The notes under the pieces: model-generated
Database searches by the model: none
Told to the model about the DNA's origin: nothing
Seen by the model: the letters and a program-made list of their open reading frames with translations, nothing else
From: Sphingobium indicum B90A
Lineage (GTDB): Bacteria; Pseudomonadota; Alphaproteobacteria; Sphingomonadales; Sphingomonadaceae
Direction of reading: 5' to 3'
DNA length: 64,000 nucleotides
Assembly: GCF_000264945.2 (NCBI RefSeq)
Contig: NZ_CP013070.1
Location: forward strand, 2,666,001 to 2,730,000
Translations under genes and position numbers: made by a program
Shown: piece after piece, positions 32,402 through 47,203 of the stretch
Layout: the number at the start of each line of letters is the position of its first letter
Numbering within the stretch: position 1 is the stretch's first letter

Positions 32402-33520
32402 ATGGCCGGGAGCATGGACATGGCTTCCCATCCCGCAATGGCGAACGCGCGCGCCCATGCGCCGGCGCGCTGGGCCGCGCTGGCGGACGCGGCGGCCGAG
32501 GCCAATGCCTTCTACCTGCCCGAAATGCTGTGCGCGGCGCTGGATCATCTGGCGGATGGCGCGACGGTCCGCGTGCTGGAGGCGCAGCGGGACGGGGAAC
32601 TGATCGGGCTGATGCCCGTGGTCGTCGCGGCGCGGCACGGGCGGCTGCCGCTGCGTTGCGTCACCAACTGGATGCACGATCATTGCTTCTTCGGCGCGCC
32701 GCTGATCCGGCGGGGCCAGGAGGTGGCGGCGTGGCGGGAATTGCTGAGGCAGTTGGACGAGGCGGACTGGGCGCCGGGCTTCCTGCATCTGCGCGGGCTG
32801 GACGCGGCGGGGGCGAATGCGGCGGCGCTGGAGGCGCTGTGCGTCGAGCAGCGGCGCGGGCGGCGGGAGGTGCATCGCTACGACCGGGCGATGCTGCGGT
32901 CGGAACTGGACGCGGACGCCTATTGGGAAACCCATGTGCGGGCCAAGAAGCGCAAGGAATTGCGGCGCCTGCAGAAGCGGCTGGCCGAACTGGGCACAGT
33001 CGAGAGCAGGCTGCTGGTCGACGGGGCGGAGCTGGCCGCGTGGTGCGGGGAATTTCTGGCGCTGGAGGCCGCGGGCTGGAAGGGGGCCGAAGGATCGGCG
33101 CTGGCCTGCAAGGACGAGGATGCGGCTTTCTTCCGGGCGGCCTGCGCGGCGGCTTTCGAGAACGGGCGGCTGCATTTCCTGCGCATGGACCTGGATGGGC
33201 GGGCGATCGCGATGCTGGTCAATTTCCGGCATGGCGAAGGGGCCTTTTCCTTCAAGATCGCCTTTGACGAGGCGCTGGGGCGCTTTTCGCCGGGGGTGCT
33301 GATCGAGATCGCCAATCTGCAGGCAGTGCTGGGCGATCCCGCCATCGGCTGGATGGATAGCTGCGCGGCGGCGGACCATCCGATGATCGACAGCCTGTGG
33401 GGCGAGCGGCGGACGATCACGCAATATCGCATCGCCCTGCGGGGCGCCGGGCGAAGCGTCGCCTTTGCGCTGGCCAATGGCGTCGAGGCGCTGGGGCAGA
33501 GGTTGAAGGGGCAGATATGA
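32402..33520 (+). CDS. FemAB/CelD-like GNAT acetyltransferase
   Basis: A 372-residue protein of the Acetyltransf_6 (BcsL/CelD-like) group. It has an N-terminal GNAT half (VRVLEAQRDGELIGLMPVVV) and a C-terminal half with RAKKRKELRRLQKRLAELG, then FLALEAAGWKG. This is followed by HFLRMDLDGRAIAMLVNFR and FSFKIAFDEAL. Such enzymes transfer acyl or aminoacyl groups in envelope polysaccharide or lipid assembly. Starts at TTG 32393, ATG 32402 and ATG 32417 are possible. Its stop overlaps the cupin gene (ATGA), so the two act together. The substrate is unknown. Confidence 0.8.
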   Translation: MAGSMDMASHPAMANARAHAPARWAALADAAAEANAFYLPEMLCAALDHLADGATVRVLEAQRDGELIGLMPVVVAARHGRLPLRCVTNWMHDHCFFGAPLIRRGQEVAAWRELLRQLDEADWAPGFLHLRGLDAAGANAAALEALCVEQRRGRREVHRYDRAMLRSELDADAYWETHVRAKKRKELRRLQKRLAELGTVESRLLVDGAELAAWCGEFLALEAAGWKGAEGSALACKDEDAAFFRAACAAAFENGRLHFLRMDLDGRAIAMLVNFRHGEGAFSFKIAFDEALGRFSPGVLIEIANLQAVLGDPAIGWMDSCAAADHPMIDSLWGERRTITQYRIALRGAGRSVAFALANGVEALGQRLKGQI

Positions 33521-34377
33521 ACGCGGTGAGCGCCATCGAGGCGGCGGTGTTTCCGGAAGAGGCGCGGGCGGCCTTCGCGGCGGCTTATCCGGACCGGGCT
33601 GCGAAATTGAGCCACGGGCTGGCGGGGCATGCGCTGCTGACGCTGGAGGCTCTGGCCGGGCTGGCGGAGCGAATGCCGGCCGACTCCGTGGAGTATAATC
33701 TGGGGAAGCTGCCTTTGGGCGTGCGGGCGGAGGATACGCCGTCCAACGGGCTGACGCTGGGCGAGACGATCCGGACCATAGAGACCAACGGCAGTTGGGC
33801 GGTGCTGAAGAATGTCGAGCGGGATGCGGCCTATGGCGCGCTGCTGGACCGGGCGCTGGCCGAACTGGCGCCGCTGGTGGAGCGGGAGACCGGGCCGATG
33901 CTGCATCGGGAGGCGTTCATCTTCCTGTCCTCGCCCGGCAGCGTGACGCCGTTCCACATGGACCCGGAGCATAATATCCTGCTCCAGATCCGGGGCGAGA
34001 AGACGATGACGGTCTTTCCGGCGGGCGACGAGGAACTGGTGCCTGCGGTGCAGAGCGAGGCCTTCCATGCGGGCGGGCATCGCAATCTGGACTGGCGGGA
34101 CGGGTTTCGCGAGCGGGGCATGGCGGTGACGCTGTTGCCGGGCGATGCGATCCATGTGCCGGTCAAGGCGCCGCATTTCGTGGAGAATGGCCCTGTCGTT
34201 TCGGTCAGCCTGTCCGTCACCTGGCGGTCGGAGCGGAGCGTGGCGGAGGGCGAGTTGCACAGCCTGAACGCGCTGCTGCGGCGGCGCGGGCTGCCGGTCG
34301 GGCGGATCGGGACGCGACCGGAGGCGCAGGGCGCGCGGCGGATCGCCTACCGCATCATGCGGAAGCTGGGCGTCTGA
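33517..34377 (+). CDS. JmjC-like cupin dioxygenase-type protein
   Basis: A 286-residue cupin_8/JmjC-like protein. The iron-binding HxD is in TPFHMDPEHNILLQIRG, and the distal His is in GDAIHVPVKAPHFVENG, keeping the 2-His/1-Asp triad of Fe(II)/2-oxoglutarate oxygenases. The C-terminus (RRGLPVGRIGTRPEAQGARRIAYRIMRKLG) is basic. ATG 33517 overlaps the acetyltransferase stop. The 3' end overlaps the convergent gene by 23 bp. It may hydroxylate a lipid or protein substrate that the neighbours acylate (inference). Confidence 0.8.
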   Translation: MNAVSAIEAAVFPEEARAAFAAAYPDRAAKLSHGLAGHALLTLEALAGLAERMPADSVEYNLGKLPLGVRAEDTPSNGLTLGETIRTIETNGSWAVLKNVERDAAYGALLDRALAELAPLVERETGPMLHREAFIFLSSPGSVTPFHMDPEHNILLQIRGEKTMTVFPAGDEELVPAVQSEAFHAGGHRNLDWRDGFRERGMAVTLLPGDAIHVPVKAPHFVENGPVVSVSLSVTWRSERSVAEGELHSLNALLRRRGLPVGRIGTRPEAQGARRIAYRIMRKLGV

Positions 34378-35410
34378 GCAGCTTGCGCAAGGCGGCTTCG
34401 GCTTCGAGGCGGGGGCTGAAGCGGTCGACCTGCCACCATTCAAGGGCTTCCTCGCGGGTGGCGAGGCTCTGCTTGTAGCGGTCCTTGCCCGCGAGCAGCG
34501 AGTAGAGCGCGAGGCCGCGGGCGGCGTAGTGGTCGACGGCGGCGGCGTGGCAGAGCAGGCCGGGCTTGTCCTTCGGCGCGCGGGGGGCGGCGAAGGCGGA
34601 CTGGTAGTTCATCGCTATGCCGTCGTGGAGGACGTTGAGGAGCAGGCCGACGGTTCCGCCGCCATCGGTGAAGCGCAGCAGTTCGACCTTTTCGTCGCGG
34701 CTTGCGAGGGCGGCGGCGAAGCGGCGGAAGGCGGGGTCGTCCCAGGCATTGTCGGCGTGGCGGCCGGTGTTGAGGGACCGCATTTCGTCCAGCCATGGGG
34801 CAATGTCGGCTGGGGCGGCTTTGGCGATGGCCGGGAGCGCGCCGCCATGATCCTTGAGGGCGCGGCGGATCTGGGCGCGGCTGTTGGAGCTGAGCAGCGA
34901 CAGATAGTCGGCGGCGCGGACGGCGGCGAGGTCGACCTGATAGACCGGGGAGCGGTCGAGGCGGGTCTTGCGGCGGGCGGGGATTGTCAGGAGCGGCGAG
35001 TCGGGGGCGATGCCGTCGAGGCGGAGGGTGCGCCAGTCGTTGCGGTTTTGCAGGGCCTGGAGGGCGGCCCGTGTCGCCTCCCCTTCCCTGCCCTTTGCGG
35101 CGAGCAGGCCGTTATATTCGATGAAGGGGCGGTCGGCACCGGGGTCGCCGGACTGGTTGAGCGACAGGGTGGCGCTGCGGCCCAGCAGGCGGGGTTGCAG
35201 GGCATGGCCGAAGAGGGCAAGCGCGACGTCCCGGCCCTGCGCGTCGGTGACGGCGAGGAGTTCGGGGCGGACGGCGTAGCTTTCCAGCCAGGCGCCGGTC
35301 CAGGTCCAGCCGAGGAAGAAGCTGGCGGCGGCGCGGGACTCCAGCGCCTGCCAGCGGGGGGCGAGGCTCGCCAGGTCGGGCAGGCGGGTGAAGTGGGCGG
35401 TGAGGGCCAT
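34355..35410 (-). CDS. Second FemAB/CelD-like GNAT acetyltransferase
   Basis: A 351-residue Acetyltransf_6 protein convergent to the cupin gene, overlapping it by 23 bp. The N-terminal region (WQALESRAAASFFLGWTWTG, GRDVALALFG) and the C-terminal GNAT fold (SLLSSNSRAQIRRALKDHGG, LLRFTDGGGTVGLLLNVLHD, LYSLLAGKDRYKQSLA) are typical of this family. It is related in architecture to 32402-33520 but clearly diverged. It is likely to be part of the same envelope-modification locus. Confidence 0.8.
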   Translation of the reverse strand: MALTAHFTRLPDLASLAPRWQALESRAAASFFLGWTWTGAWLESYAVRPELLAVTDAQGRDVALALFGHALQPRLLGRSATLSLNQSGDPGADRPFIEYNGLLAAKGREGEATRAALQALQNRNDWRTLRLDGIAPDSPLLTIPARRKTRLDRSPVYQVDLAAVRAADYLSLLSSNSRAQIRRALKDHGGALPAIAKAAPADIAPWLDEMRSLNTGRHADNAWDDPAFRRFAAALASRDEKVELLRFTDGGGTVGLLLNVLHDGIAMNYQSAFAAPRAPKDKPGLLCHAAAVDHYAARGLALYSLLAGKDRYKQSLATREEALEWWQVDRFSPRLEAEAALRKLLRRPASA

Positions 35411-35495
35411 TGCGGGCCCCCTTTTGGCAGAGCGGCGGTGGGGGTCAAGCGTGGTGGGAGGAGTATGGCGTTCCTGCGAAGGCGGGAGCAGGGTG

Positions 35496-35864
35496 CTACA
35501 GTTCGCGGCGCAGGGCGGGGTCTATGCTGCCGTCGGGGCGGACGCCGGCGCGTTTCAGGTCGCGGCCCATTCTTCCGGTCAGGAAGCGGAACCACATCAC
35601 GAAATCGGCCCGCAGCGACCAGAAGGGATAGCGGAAGGTCGCGGGGCGGTTATGTTCGATCAGGCTGTGGCCGATCCAGGCGAAGCCATAGCCTGCCAGC
35701 GGCATGGCCGGGATCATCCACCATTTCCCCGCGACCGGCAGCGCGGCGATCAGCAGCACGACCAGGCTGGTGCCGGCATAGTGCATCGCCCGCGTGCCCG
35801 CATGGGCATGTTCCTGGAGATAATAGGGCCAAAAGTCGCGGAACGCCGCTGTCTTGTCGTCCAT
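35496..35864 (-). CDS. DUF962/Mpo1-like membrane protein
   Basis: A 122-residue protein with the DUF962 pattern: FRDFWPYYLQEHAHAGTRAMHYAGT near the N-terminus, two membrane helices (VVLLIAALPVA and WMIPAMPLAGYGFAWIG) and HSLIEHNRPATFRYPFWSLRADF. The yeast relative Mpo1 is a dioxygenase acting in fatty-acid alpha-oxidation of sphingoid-base breakdown. That would suit a sphingolipid-making sphingomonad, though the function here is inference. His residues of the HxH/HN motifs are retained. Confidence 0.83.
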   Translation of the reverse strand: MDDKTAAFRDFWPYYLQEHAHAGTRAMHYAGTSLVVLLIAALPVAGKWWMIPAMPLAGYGFAWIGHSLIEHNRPATFRYPFWSLRADFVMWFRFLTGRMGRDLKRAGVRPDGSIDPALRREL

Positions 35865-35929
35865 CGCATCCCCTCCTGCCTGTGTGCGCGAGCCTATCGG
35901 GAAACGGGATGGAAGTTAAGGTGGATGCG

Positions 35930-36901
35930 TCAGGCCGTGTGCCGATCGGGGGCGAACAGGAAATAATCATAAGCGGCTCGCGCCGCTTCGGCCATGATGC
36001 GGTCGCGCAGTTCATGGCCCATATGGTCCTTCATCACGAAGACCGAGATGACGAACATGCGGCCATCGGGCAGCGTGACGATGCCCGCGTCGTTGCCGAG
36101 GCCGTTCAGCGTCCCGGTCTTGTGCGCGATGCGCGTGCCCGGCGGCAGCATGGCGCGCAGCCGGGCCTTGCCCGTCTTGCAGCGTTCCATGATCGAGAGC
36201 ATCAGCGCCGTCGTCTGCGGCCGCAGCACCCTGCCCAGGCGGATCGCGGCGAGCAGGTCGTCCATCGCGCGCGGCGTGGCGGTGTCGCGCGGGTCGGCGG
36301 CGAAGCCCAGATTGGGCATGTCGCGGGCGTCGCGCTGCGCGGCGGAGAGGCCGGATTCCAGCGCCGCTTCATCGCCATAGCCCGTGCCGACCACCTTGGC
36401 GCGGGCGAGCAGGTCGCGGGTGTTGCTGTCGACGCGCAGCCCCTTGATCCCGGCGGCGCGGACCCAGTCGTTCACCGCCTGCGGCCCGCCGGCGCGGGCG
36501 ACGAGGGCGTCGGTCGCCTCATTGTCGCTGAGCGTCAGGCTCATGTCGATCAGGGTGCGCACCGGCAGCGGGCGGCCGAGGCGCATGAGCGGTTCGTCGA
36601 GGCTGAGGCTGCCCGCGTCCAGCAGCGAGAGGATCTTGGCGGCCACCGCCAGCTTGTAGGTGCTGGCCATGGGGAACAGCGTGTCGCCATTATAGGCCAG
36701 CGTCTCCCCGGTGCCGAGGTCGCGCACGGCGATGCCGACGGTGCCGTCGGTCAGCGTCGCGAAGCGGGCGAATTCGGCCATCAGGCGGGATTCGGCGCTG
36801 TGCTGGACCGGATTGGGCGTCGGGCCGAAGGCGTCGGCAGTGGGCAGCGGAGCCAGGAACAGGCCCAGAAAGGCGATCAGCTTGGTGCGAAGGCGCGGCA
36901 T
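35930..36901 (-). CDS. Class A beta-lactamase
   Basis: A 323-residue exported serine beta-lactamase: signal peptide about 1-24 (cut near ADA), active-site MASTYK (S-T-Y-K), LSDNEA (SDN loop) and AHKTGTL (KTG). The omega loop is longer than in TEM enzymes. The ExxL glutamate seems to be in ALESGLSAA, followed by about 16 extra residues before RDTATP. ATG 36901 gives a normal signal; the frame is open to 37006. It would hydrolyse penicillins or cephalosporins in the periplasm. No regulator (AmpR/BlaI) lies beside it, and it looks chromosomal and native by composition. Confidence 0.87.
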   Translation of the reverse strand: MPRLRTKLIAFLGLFLAPLPTADAFGPTPNPVQHSAESRLMAEFARFATLTDGTVGIAVRDLGTGETLAYNGDTLFPMASTYKLAVAAKILSLLDAGSLSLDEPLMRLGRPLPVRTLIDMSLTLSDNEATDALVARAGGPQAVNDWVRAAGIKGLRVDSNTRDLLARAKVVGTGYGDEAALESGLSAAQRDARDMPNLGFAADPRDTATPRAMDDLLAAIRLGRVLRPQTTALMLSIMERCKTGKARLRAMLPPGTRIAHKTGTLNGLGNDAGIVTLPDGRMFVISVFVMKDHMGHELRDRIMAEAARAAYDYFLFAPDRHTA

Positions 36902-36992
36902 CCCGCCTATTTTCCCGATTCGCCGGAGAAGGGCAAGGGGCCGGCCAAGCATTGTTGACAGCGGATCGCCCGGCGGTTCATCACGCCGGGCC

Positions 36993-37688
36993 ATGAGCGA
37001 CACCATCAGGCTGGACGAGAGCTGGCGCGCCCCGCTGCTCGGCGAATTCGAAAGCCCCTATATGCAGGGGCTGAAGCGCTTTCTTGAGGAGGAGAAGCGT
37101 CAGGGCAAGCGCATCTTCCCCAAGGGCAGCGAATATTTCCGGGCGCTGGACCTGACGCCGCTGGACAAGGTGAAGGTGGTGGTGCTGGGGCAGGATCCCT
37201 ATCATGGCGAGGGGCAGGCGCATGGGCTGTGCTTCAGCGTAAAGCCGGGCGTGCGGACGCCGCCGTCGCTGGTCAATATCTACAAGGAATTGCAGAGCGA
37301 CCTGGGCCTGCGGCCGCCGCGTCACGGTTTCCTGGAACATTGGGCGCGGCAGGGCGTGCTGCTGCTGAACAGCGTGCTGACGGTGGAGATGGGCAAGGCC
37401 GCGTCGCACCAGAAGCGCGGCTGGGAGCAGTTCACCGACGCCATCATCCGGCTGGTCAATCAGAAGAACGAGCCGGTCGTGTTCCTGCTGTGGGGCAGCT
37501 ATGCGCAGCGCAAGGCGGAGTTTGTGGACCGCACGCGGCATCTGGTGCTTAAGGCGGCGCACCCCTCCCCCCTTTCGGCGCATAACGGCTTTCTGGGGTG
37601 CAGGCATTTTTCGCAGGCCAACGCCTTTCTGGAGGAGAAGGGGCGCGGGGCGATCGACTGGGGCTTGCCGGAAACGGTGGCGGCATGA
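36993..37688 (+). CDS. ung: Uracil-DNA glycosylase, family 1
   Basis: A 231-residue base-excision repair enzyme that removes uracil from DNA. The catalytic water-activating motif [18 protein letters not shown] has D68, and the leucine-loop motif [13 protein letters not shown] follows near the C-terminus. ATG 36993 ([11 protein letters not shown]) is the family start; an upstream open stretch overlaps the beta-lactamase gene and is not used. The stop overlaps the next gene (ATGA). Confidence 0.96.
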   Translation: MSDTIRLDESWRAPLLGEFESPYMQGLKRFLEEEKRQGKRIFPKGSEYFRALDLTPLDKVKVVVLGQDPYHGEGQAHGLCFSVKPGVRTPPSLVNIYKELQSDLGLRPPRHGFLEHWARQGVLLLNSVLTVEMGKAASHQKRGWEQFTDAIIRLVNQKNEPVVFLLWGSYAQRKAEFVDRTRHLVLKAAHPSPLSAHNGFLGCRHFSQANAFLEEKGRGAIDWGLPETVAA

Positions 37689-37948
37689 ATTTCGACGATC
37701 AGTTGCACCGCTATTTCGGGGTGCGGGAACTGGAGGCGCTGACGCCCGATGCGCTGGCCGCGGGAATCGAGCATATGCGGGTGGATTTCGGGCTGGAGAC
37801 GGACGGGCGGCGGCGGTTCGCGCTGTGGTCGCTGATGTTCCTGCTGGGGGCGGCGCCCGACCTGGACGAGGCGTTCGAGGACCCGGCGGACCGGGACGCG
37901 GCGCGGGACTTCATGGAGATGATGGAACGGGCCGGGGGGAACGAGTAG
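37685..37948 (+). CDS. Small acidic protein of unknown function coupled to ung
   Basis: An 87-residue acidic, probably helical protein ([20 protein letters not shown] ... [23 protein letters not shown]). Its ATG overlaps the ung stop by 4 bp, so it is translated from the ung message. I recognise no family. The coupling suggests a partner or modulator of Ung, but this is inference. Confidence 0.7.
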   Translation: MNFDDQLHRYFGVRELEALTPDALAAGIEHMRVDFGLETDGRRRFALWSLMFLLGAAPDLDEAFEDPADRDAARDFMEMMERAGGNE

Positions 37949-37962
37949 GGTTTCGCCGCTCC

Positions 37963-38028
37963 GTGTTCCTGCGACGGCAGGAACCCAGCCCCACCGCTTC
38001 AACTGGGTTCCTGCCTTCGCAGGAACAC
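37963..38028. repeat. Palindromic repeat (family A)
   Basis: Arms GTGTTCCTGCGACGGCAGG and CCTTCGCAGGAACAC with inner AACCCAG/CTGGGTT. It sits between the ung operon and the DUF488 gene. Confidence 0.87.
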
Positions 38029-38043
38029 GGTATCCTGTCGGGC

Positions 38044-38475
38044 ATGCGAATCTTCACTATCGGTTATGAGGGCGCGACGCAGGACGAGGTGATCGCCGCC
38101 CTGCGGGCGGCGGGCGTCACGATGCTGGCCGACGTGCGGGCGGTGCCGCTGTCGCGGCGGCCGGGCTTTTCGAAGAATATCCTCGCCGCCGGGCTGCGCG
38201 AGGCGGGGATCGGCTATGTCGGGTTGAAGGCGCTGGGGACGCCCGCCGCCGGGCGCGAAGCGGCGCGCAAGGGGCAGCACCGGCGTCTGGCGGAGATTTA
38301 CGCGGGGCAGTTGGAACTGCCCGAAGCGATGGTGCAGGCGGCGCAACTGGTGGAGATGGCGGAGGAGCAGGCGGTCGCGCTGCTGTGCTTCGAGCGGGAT
38401 GCGGGGGCCTGCCACAGGTCGCTGCTGGTCGATGCGATCATGCCGGATGCGGAGCGGGTGGATTTGGCGCCTTGA
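38044..38475 (+). CDS. DUF488 family protein
   Basis: A 143-residue cytosolic DUF488 protein. MRIFTIGYEGATQDEVIAAL starts the family, DVRAVPLSRRPGFSK is the conserved strand-loop, and CFERDAGACHRSLL is the conserved Cys/His block. The function is unknown. ATG 38044 lies 16 bp after a palindromic repeat; the frame runs in from upstream through the ung region in a non-coding sense. Single gene. Confidence 0.87.
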   Translation: MRIFTIGYEGATQDEVIAALRAAGVTMLADVRAVPLSRRPGFSKNILAAGLREAGIGYVGLKALGTPAAGREAARKGQHRRLAEIYAGQLELPEAMVQAAQLVEMAEEQAVALLCFERDAGACHRSLLVDAIMPDAERVDLAP

Positions 38476-38512
38476 GAGTTGGGTTTGGCGGGGATGGCGA
38501 AAGACGTTCCCG

Positions 38513-38589
38513 GTCACCCGGCCTTACGCCGGGGTTCCGCTTCTTGAGGCTGGACGCTGGCGGCGAAGAAAGCGGAAACCCGGGGTGAC
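38513..38589. repeat. Palindromic repeat (family D, diverged)
   Basis: GTCACCCGGCCTTACGCCGG opens the element and CGGAAACCCGGGGTGAC closes it; the right arm is shortened relative to other family D copies. It precedes the transglutaminase operon. Confidence 0.75.
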
Positions 38590-38643
38590 GAAAGGGAGGC
38601 AGAGGGTGACGAAAGGGAGAAACGCCAGATTCTTCGATCCTGA

Positions 38644-44485
<5,842 letters not shown>

Positions 44486-44489
<4 letters not shown>

Positions 44490-45376
44490 TCTACCGCATC
44501 CGGCACCAGACCATCGTGCATTATGATGCACCGGTGCAGTTGGCGCGCCTGAACCTGCGGCTGCGGCCCGCGCCGTGGCCGGGGCAGTGGACGTCGGACT
44601 ATCATCTGGCGGTCGATCCCGCGCCCGCCTCCATCGAATCGCGGCCGGGGGCGTGGCCGGTCAATGTGGCGCGGCTGGAGATCGACAGTCCGCTTTGCCG
44701 GATCAGCATCGACAGCAGCTTCCGCGCCGGGGTGCAGGGCGGTCCGCCCATCGAGCCGCAGCCGGACGATCCGACCGTTGGCGCGGTGGCGGCGGCGGCG
44801 CTGGCGGCGCGGGACATGGGACCGGCGGGACCGGCGCATTATCTCCATGCCTCGCCGCGCGTGCCGCTGGTGGCGGAGATCGGCGCCTGGGCGGCGGACC
44901 TGATGGCGTCCGGGCGGCCGGTGGTCGAGGCGGCGCTGGAACTGGCGCGGCGGATCAAGGGCGAATTTGCCTATGTGAGCGGGGCGACCGACGCGGCGAC
45001 GCCGGTGGCGGAGGCCTTTGCGGCGCGCCATGGGGTGTGCCAGGACTTCGCCCATGTGATGGTGGCCGCCCTGCGCTGGTTCGGGCTGCCCGCCGCCTAT
45101 GTCAGCGGCTATCTGCGCACCGATCCGCCGCCGGGCATGGCGCGGCTGGTGGGCGCGGACGCGATGCATGCCTGGGCGATGCTGTGGTGCGGCCCGGCGC
45201 GGGGCTGGATCGGCTTCGATCCGACCAATGGGGTGATTGCCGGCGAGGGGCATCTGTTCGTCGCCATGGGACGCGATTATGCCGATGTCGCGCCGATGGA
45301 CGGGCTGTTCGTCGGCGGCGCGGGGCAGAGCGTGCAGGTGATGGTGGATGTCATGCCGGAGGATGAGGCGGCGTGA
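44486..45376 (+). CDS. Transglutaminase-like cysteine protease/ligase, third operon gene
   Basis: A 296-residue protein with a transglutaminase-N domain (1-85) and catalytic core: C185 in HGVCQDFAHVMVAALR, H228 in AMHAWAMLW and D245 in GFDPTNGV. Like its 1109-residue partner it has a full triad. It could make or break the peptide bond formed by the ATP-grasp/amidoligase enzymes. The ATG overlaps the preceding stop. The final coding bases end 39 bp before a convergent gene. Confidence 0.92.
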
Positions 45377-45415
45377 CGCGGGCCTTGCGGCCGCCCCATC
45401 CTCCGCCCTGCATCG

Positions 45416-45781
45416 TCAGCGGCCAGAGCCGTGGACGCGCACCTGTCCGCTGCGATAGCCCTTTTCCCGCATTTCCTTCGCATAGTCGCGGCGGGCGTCC
45501 GCCAGTTCCGCGCGATATTCATCCCAGGCGTCGCGCTCATCCTCCGCATCGGTGGCGTGGCGCAGGTCGTGGGCCAGTTCCTTGCGGGCTTCGGCCACAT
45601 CGGTGCGATAGTTGAACCAATATTTGTTCTGCACGCCCGCGATCGGCGCGGGCAGGGTCATGTCGTCCTCCATGGCGGCGAGCCTTTCCTCATAGCTCAT
45701 CGCGCCATGGGGCATGGCCGTTGCGGAAAGCGGCGCCATTGCGATCATGGCAAGGGCGCCGGCGATGGTCGAGCGTTTCAT
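45416..45781 (-). CDS. Exported small acidic/basic helical protein, function unknown
   Basis: A 121-residue secreted protein. ATG 45781 (AGGAGAAG ribosome site) opens a signal peptide (MKRSTIAGALAMIAMAPLSATA). The mature part is helical and charged (EERLAAMEDDMTLPAPIAGV, EARKELAHDLRHATDAEDER, KEMREKGYRSGQVRVHG). No named family is recognised. It may be periplasmic, and it is convergent to the transglutaminase operon. The longer frame to 45919 is unlikely. Confidence 0.7.
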   Translation of the reverse strand: MKRSTIAGALAMIAMAPLSATAMPHGAMSYEERLAAMEDDMTLPAPIAGVQNKYWFNYRTDVAEARKELAHDLRHATDAEDERDAWDEYRAELADARRDYAKEMREKGYRSGQVRVHGSGR

Positions 45782-45983
45782 GTCTCTTCTCCTCTTCCTC
45801 GTCCCGATGCCGGGTTCAACGTGCGAGGAGCGGGATTTTGCGCATGAACGGTTGTGCAGAATGGACGAAACGCATCCCCGCGGCGACCGGCGGAAAGGAC
45901 GGATCGAACAGAAATCCATTTAAATCAGTATGTTATGGAAAAATCCCGCCCATGGCCCGTGCAGGGGCCATGGGCCGGGGAAT

Positions 45984-46814
45984 TCACATCTTCATGGCGT
46001 TGCGGAACATGACGAAGGCGATGATCACCAGATAGACGCCAAAGATCTTCTTGAGCGGGGCGGCGGGCATGGCGTGCGCGACGGCGACGCCCAGCGGCGC
46101 GGTGAGCACGGACATGGAGGCGATGGCCAGCGTCGCGGGAATGTTGACATAGCCCAGCGAACCCCAGGGCAGGCCGCCTTCCTTGAGCCCGATCAGCGCG
46201 AAGCCGATGGCGCTGGGAATGGCGATGAGCGTGCCGATGCCAGACGCGGTGGCGATGGCGCGGTGGATCGAACGGCCGCACAGCGTCATCACCATGATGG
46301 CGATGGTGCCGCCGCCGATGCCCAGCAGCGCAGAAAAGGTGCCCAGGCCGCCGGCGATGCCGACGCGGGCGATGCCGGACGGCATGGTGTCGCTGATCAC
46401 CTTGCCGCCGACCTTGGGCAGCAGGAAGTTGAGCGACATCAGGAACACGCCGACCGCGAAGATCATGGTCAATATGTGCCCGTCGACCCGGCCGGCCAGC
46501 AGCACGCCGACGCCGTCGCCCAGGATGATCCACGGCGCCCAGGTCTTGAGTATCTCGAATTCCACCGCGCCGCGCTTGGCATGGGCGAGCAGCGAGCGGA
46601 TCGACGTGACGATGATCGTCGCCGCCGACGTGCCGATGGCGACATGGGCGATGGCCTCATGCGTGCCGCCCAGCAGCGGCAGAACCACGAACAGCGCGGG
46701 CACCACCACGAAGCCGCCGCCGATCCCGAAAATCCCCGCCGCGAAACCGGCGAACAGGCCCGCCCCCAGCATCGCGACCAGCGGCACCAGCCAGGTCGTC
46801 AGGTCACCATGCAT
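45984..46814 (-). CDS. TSUP-family permease (sulfite exporter TauE/SafE-like)
   Basis: A 276-residue inner-membrane protein with about 8 helices. The tandem family motifs are visible: FAGFAAGIFGIGGGFVVVPAL near the N-terminus and GGLGTFSALLGIGGGTIAIMV after the middle. TSUP members export sulfite or organosulfonates or import small carboxylates. The substrate cannot be told from sequence. It is a single-gene unit. Confidence 0.88.
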   Translation of the reverse strand: MHGDLTTWLVPLVAMLGAGLFAGFAAGIFGIGGGFVVVPALFVVLPLLGGTHEAIAHVAIGTSAATIIVTSIRSLLAHAKRGAVEFEILKTWAPWIILGDGVGVLLAGRVDGHILTMIFAVGVFLMSLNFLLPKVGGKVISDTMPSGIARVGIAGGLGTFSALLGIGGGTIAIMVMTLCGRSIHRAIATASGIGTLIAIPSAIGFALIGLKEGGLPWGSLGYVNIPATLAIASMSVLTAPLGVAVAHAMPAAPLKKIFGVYLVIIAFVMFRNAMKM

Positions 46815-47068
46815 CAGCGCTGCTCCCCTGTCGGTGCCGTGCGGGCGGCGTTATGGAGGAATATGCCCCGATGGATCAAGGCGGCGGAAGCTGTGCAATC
46901 GACCATTTTGGAAACCCATGCCTCTCTGCGGCGGAATATAACGGGCGGGGACGATCAACTGCCCCGCTTCTTCCCAAGACGAACGAAGTCGGGGAACCCG
47001 CAAAGGGGGGTGCAATATTGTGGGAGGCGATGGGGGTGGTTGGGGTGGTTTCCCGCCATTCCCCAATT

Positions 47069-47160
47069 CGTCACCCCGGGCCTGACCCGGGGTCCCGCTT
47101 TCTTTCCGAGTGCACGCCCAGCCCAAGGCAGCGGGACCCCGGATCAAGTCCGGGGTGACG
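47069..47160. repeat. Palindromic repeat (family D)
   Basis: Arms CGTCACCCCGGGCCTGACCC and GGATCAAGTCCGGGGTGACG, with the same middle as 30948-31039. The 389-bp gap 46815-47203 holds this repeat and the likely TSUP promoter region, no gene. Confidence 0.9.
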
Positions 47161-47203
47161 GTAAATGATGTCCGCAACTGGCCATAAGACGCCGGCCCGG
47201 CCG

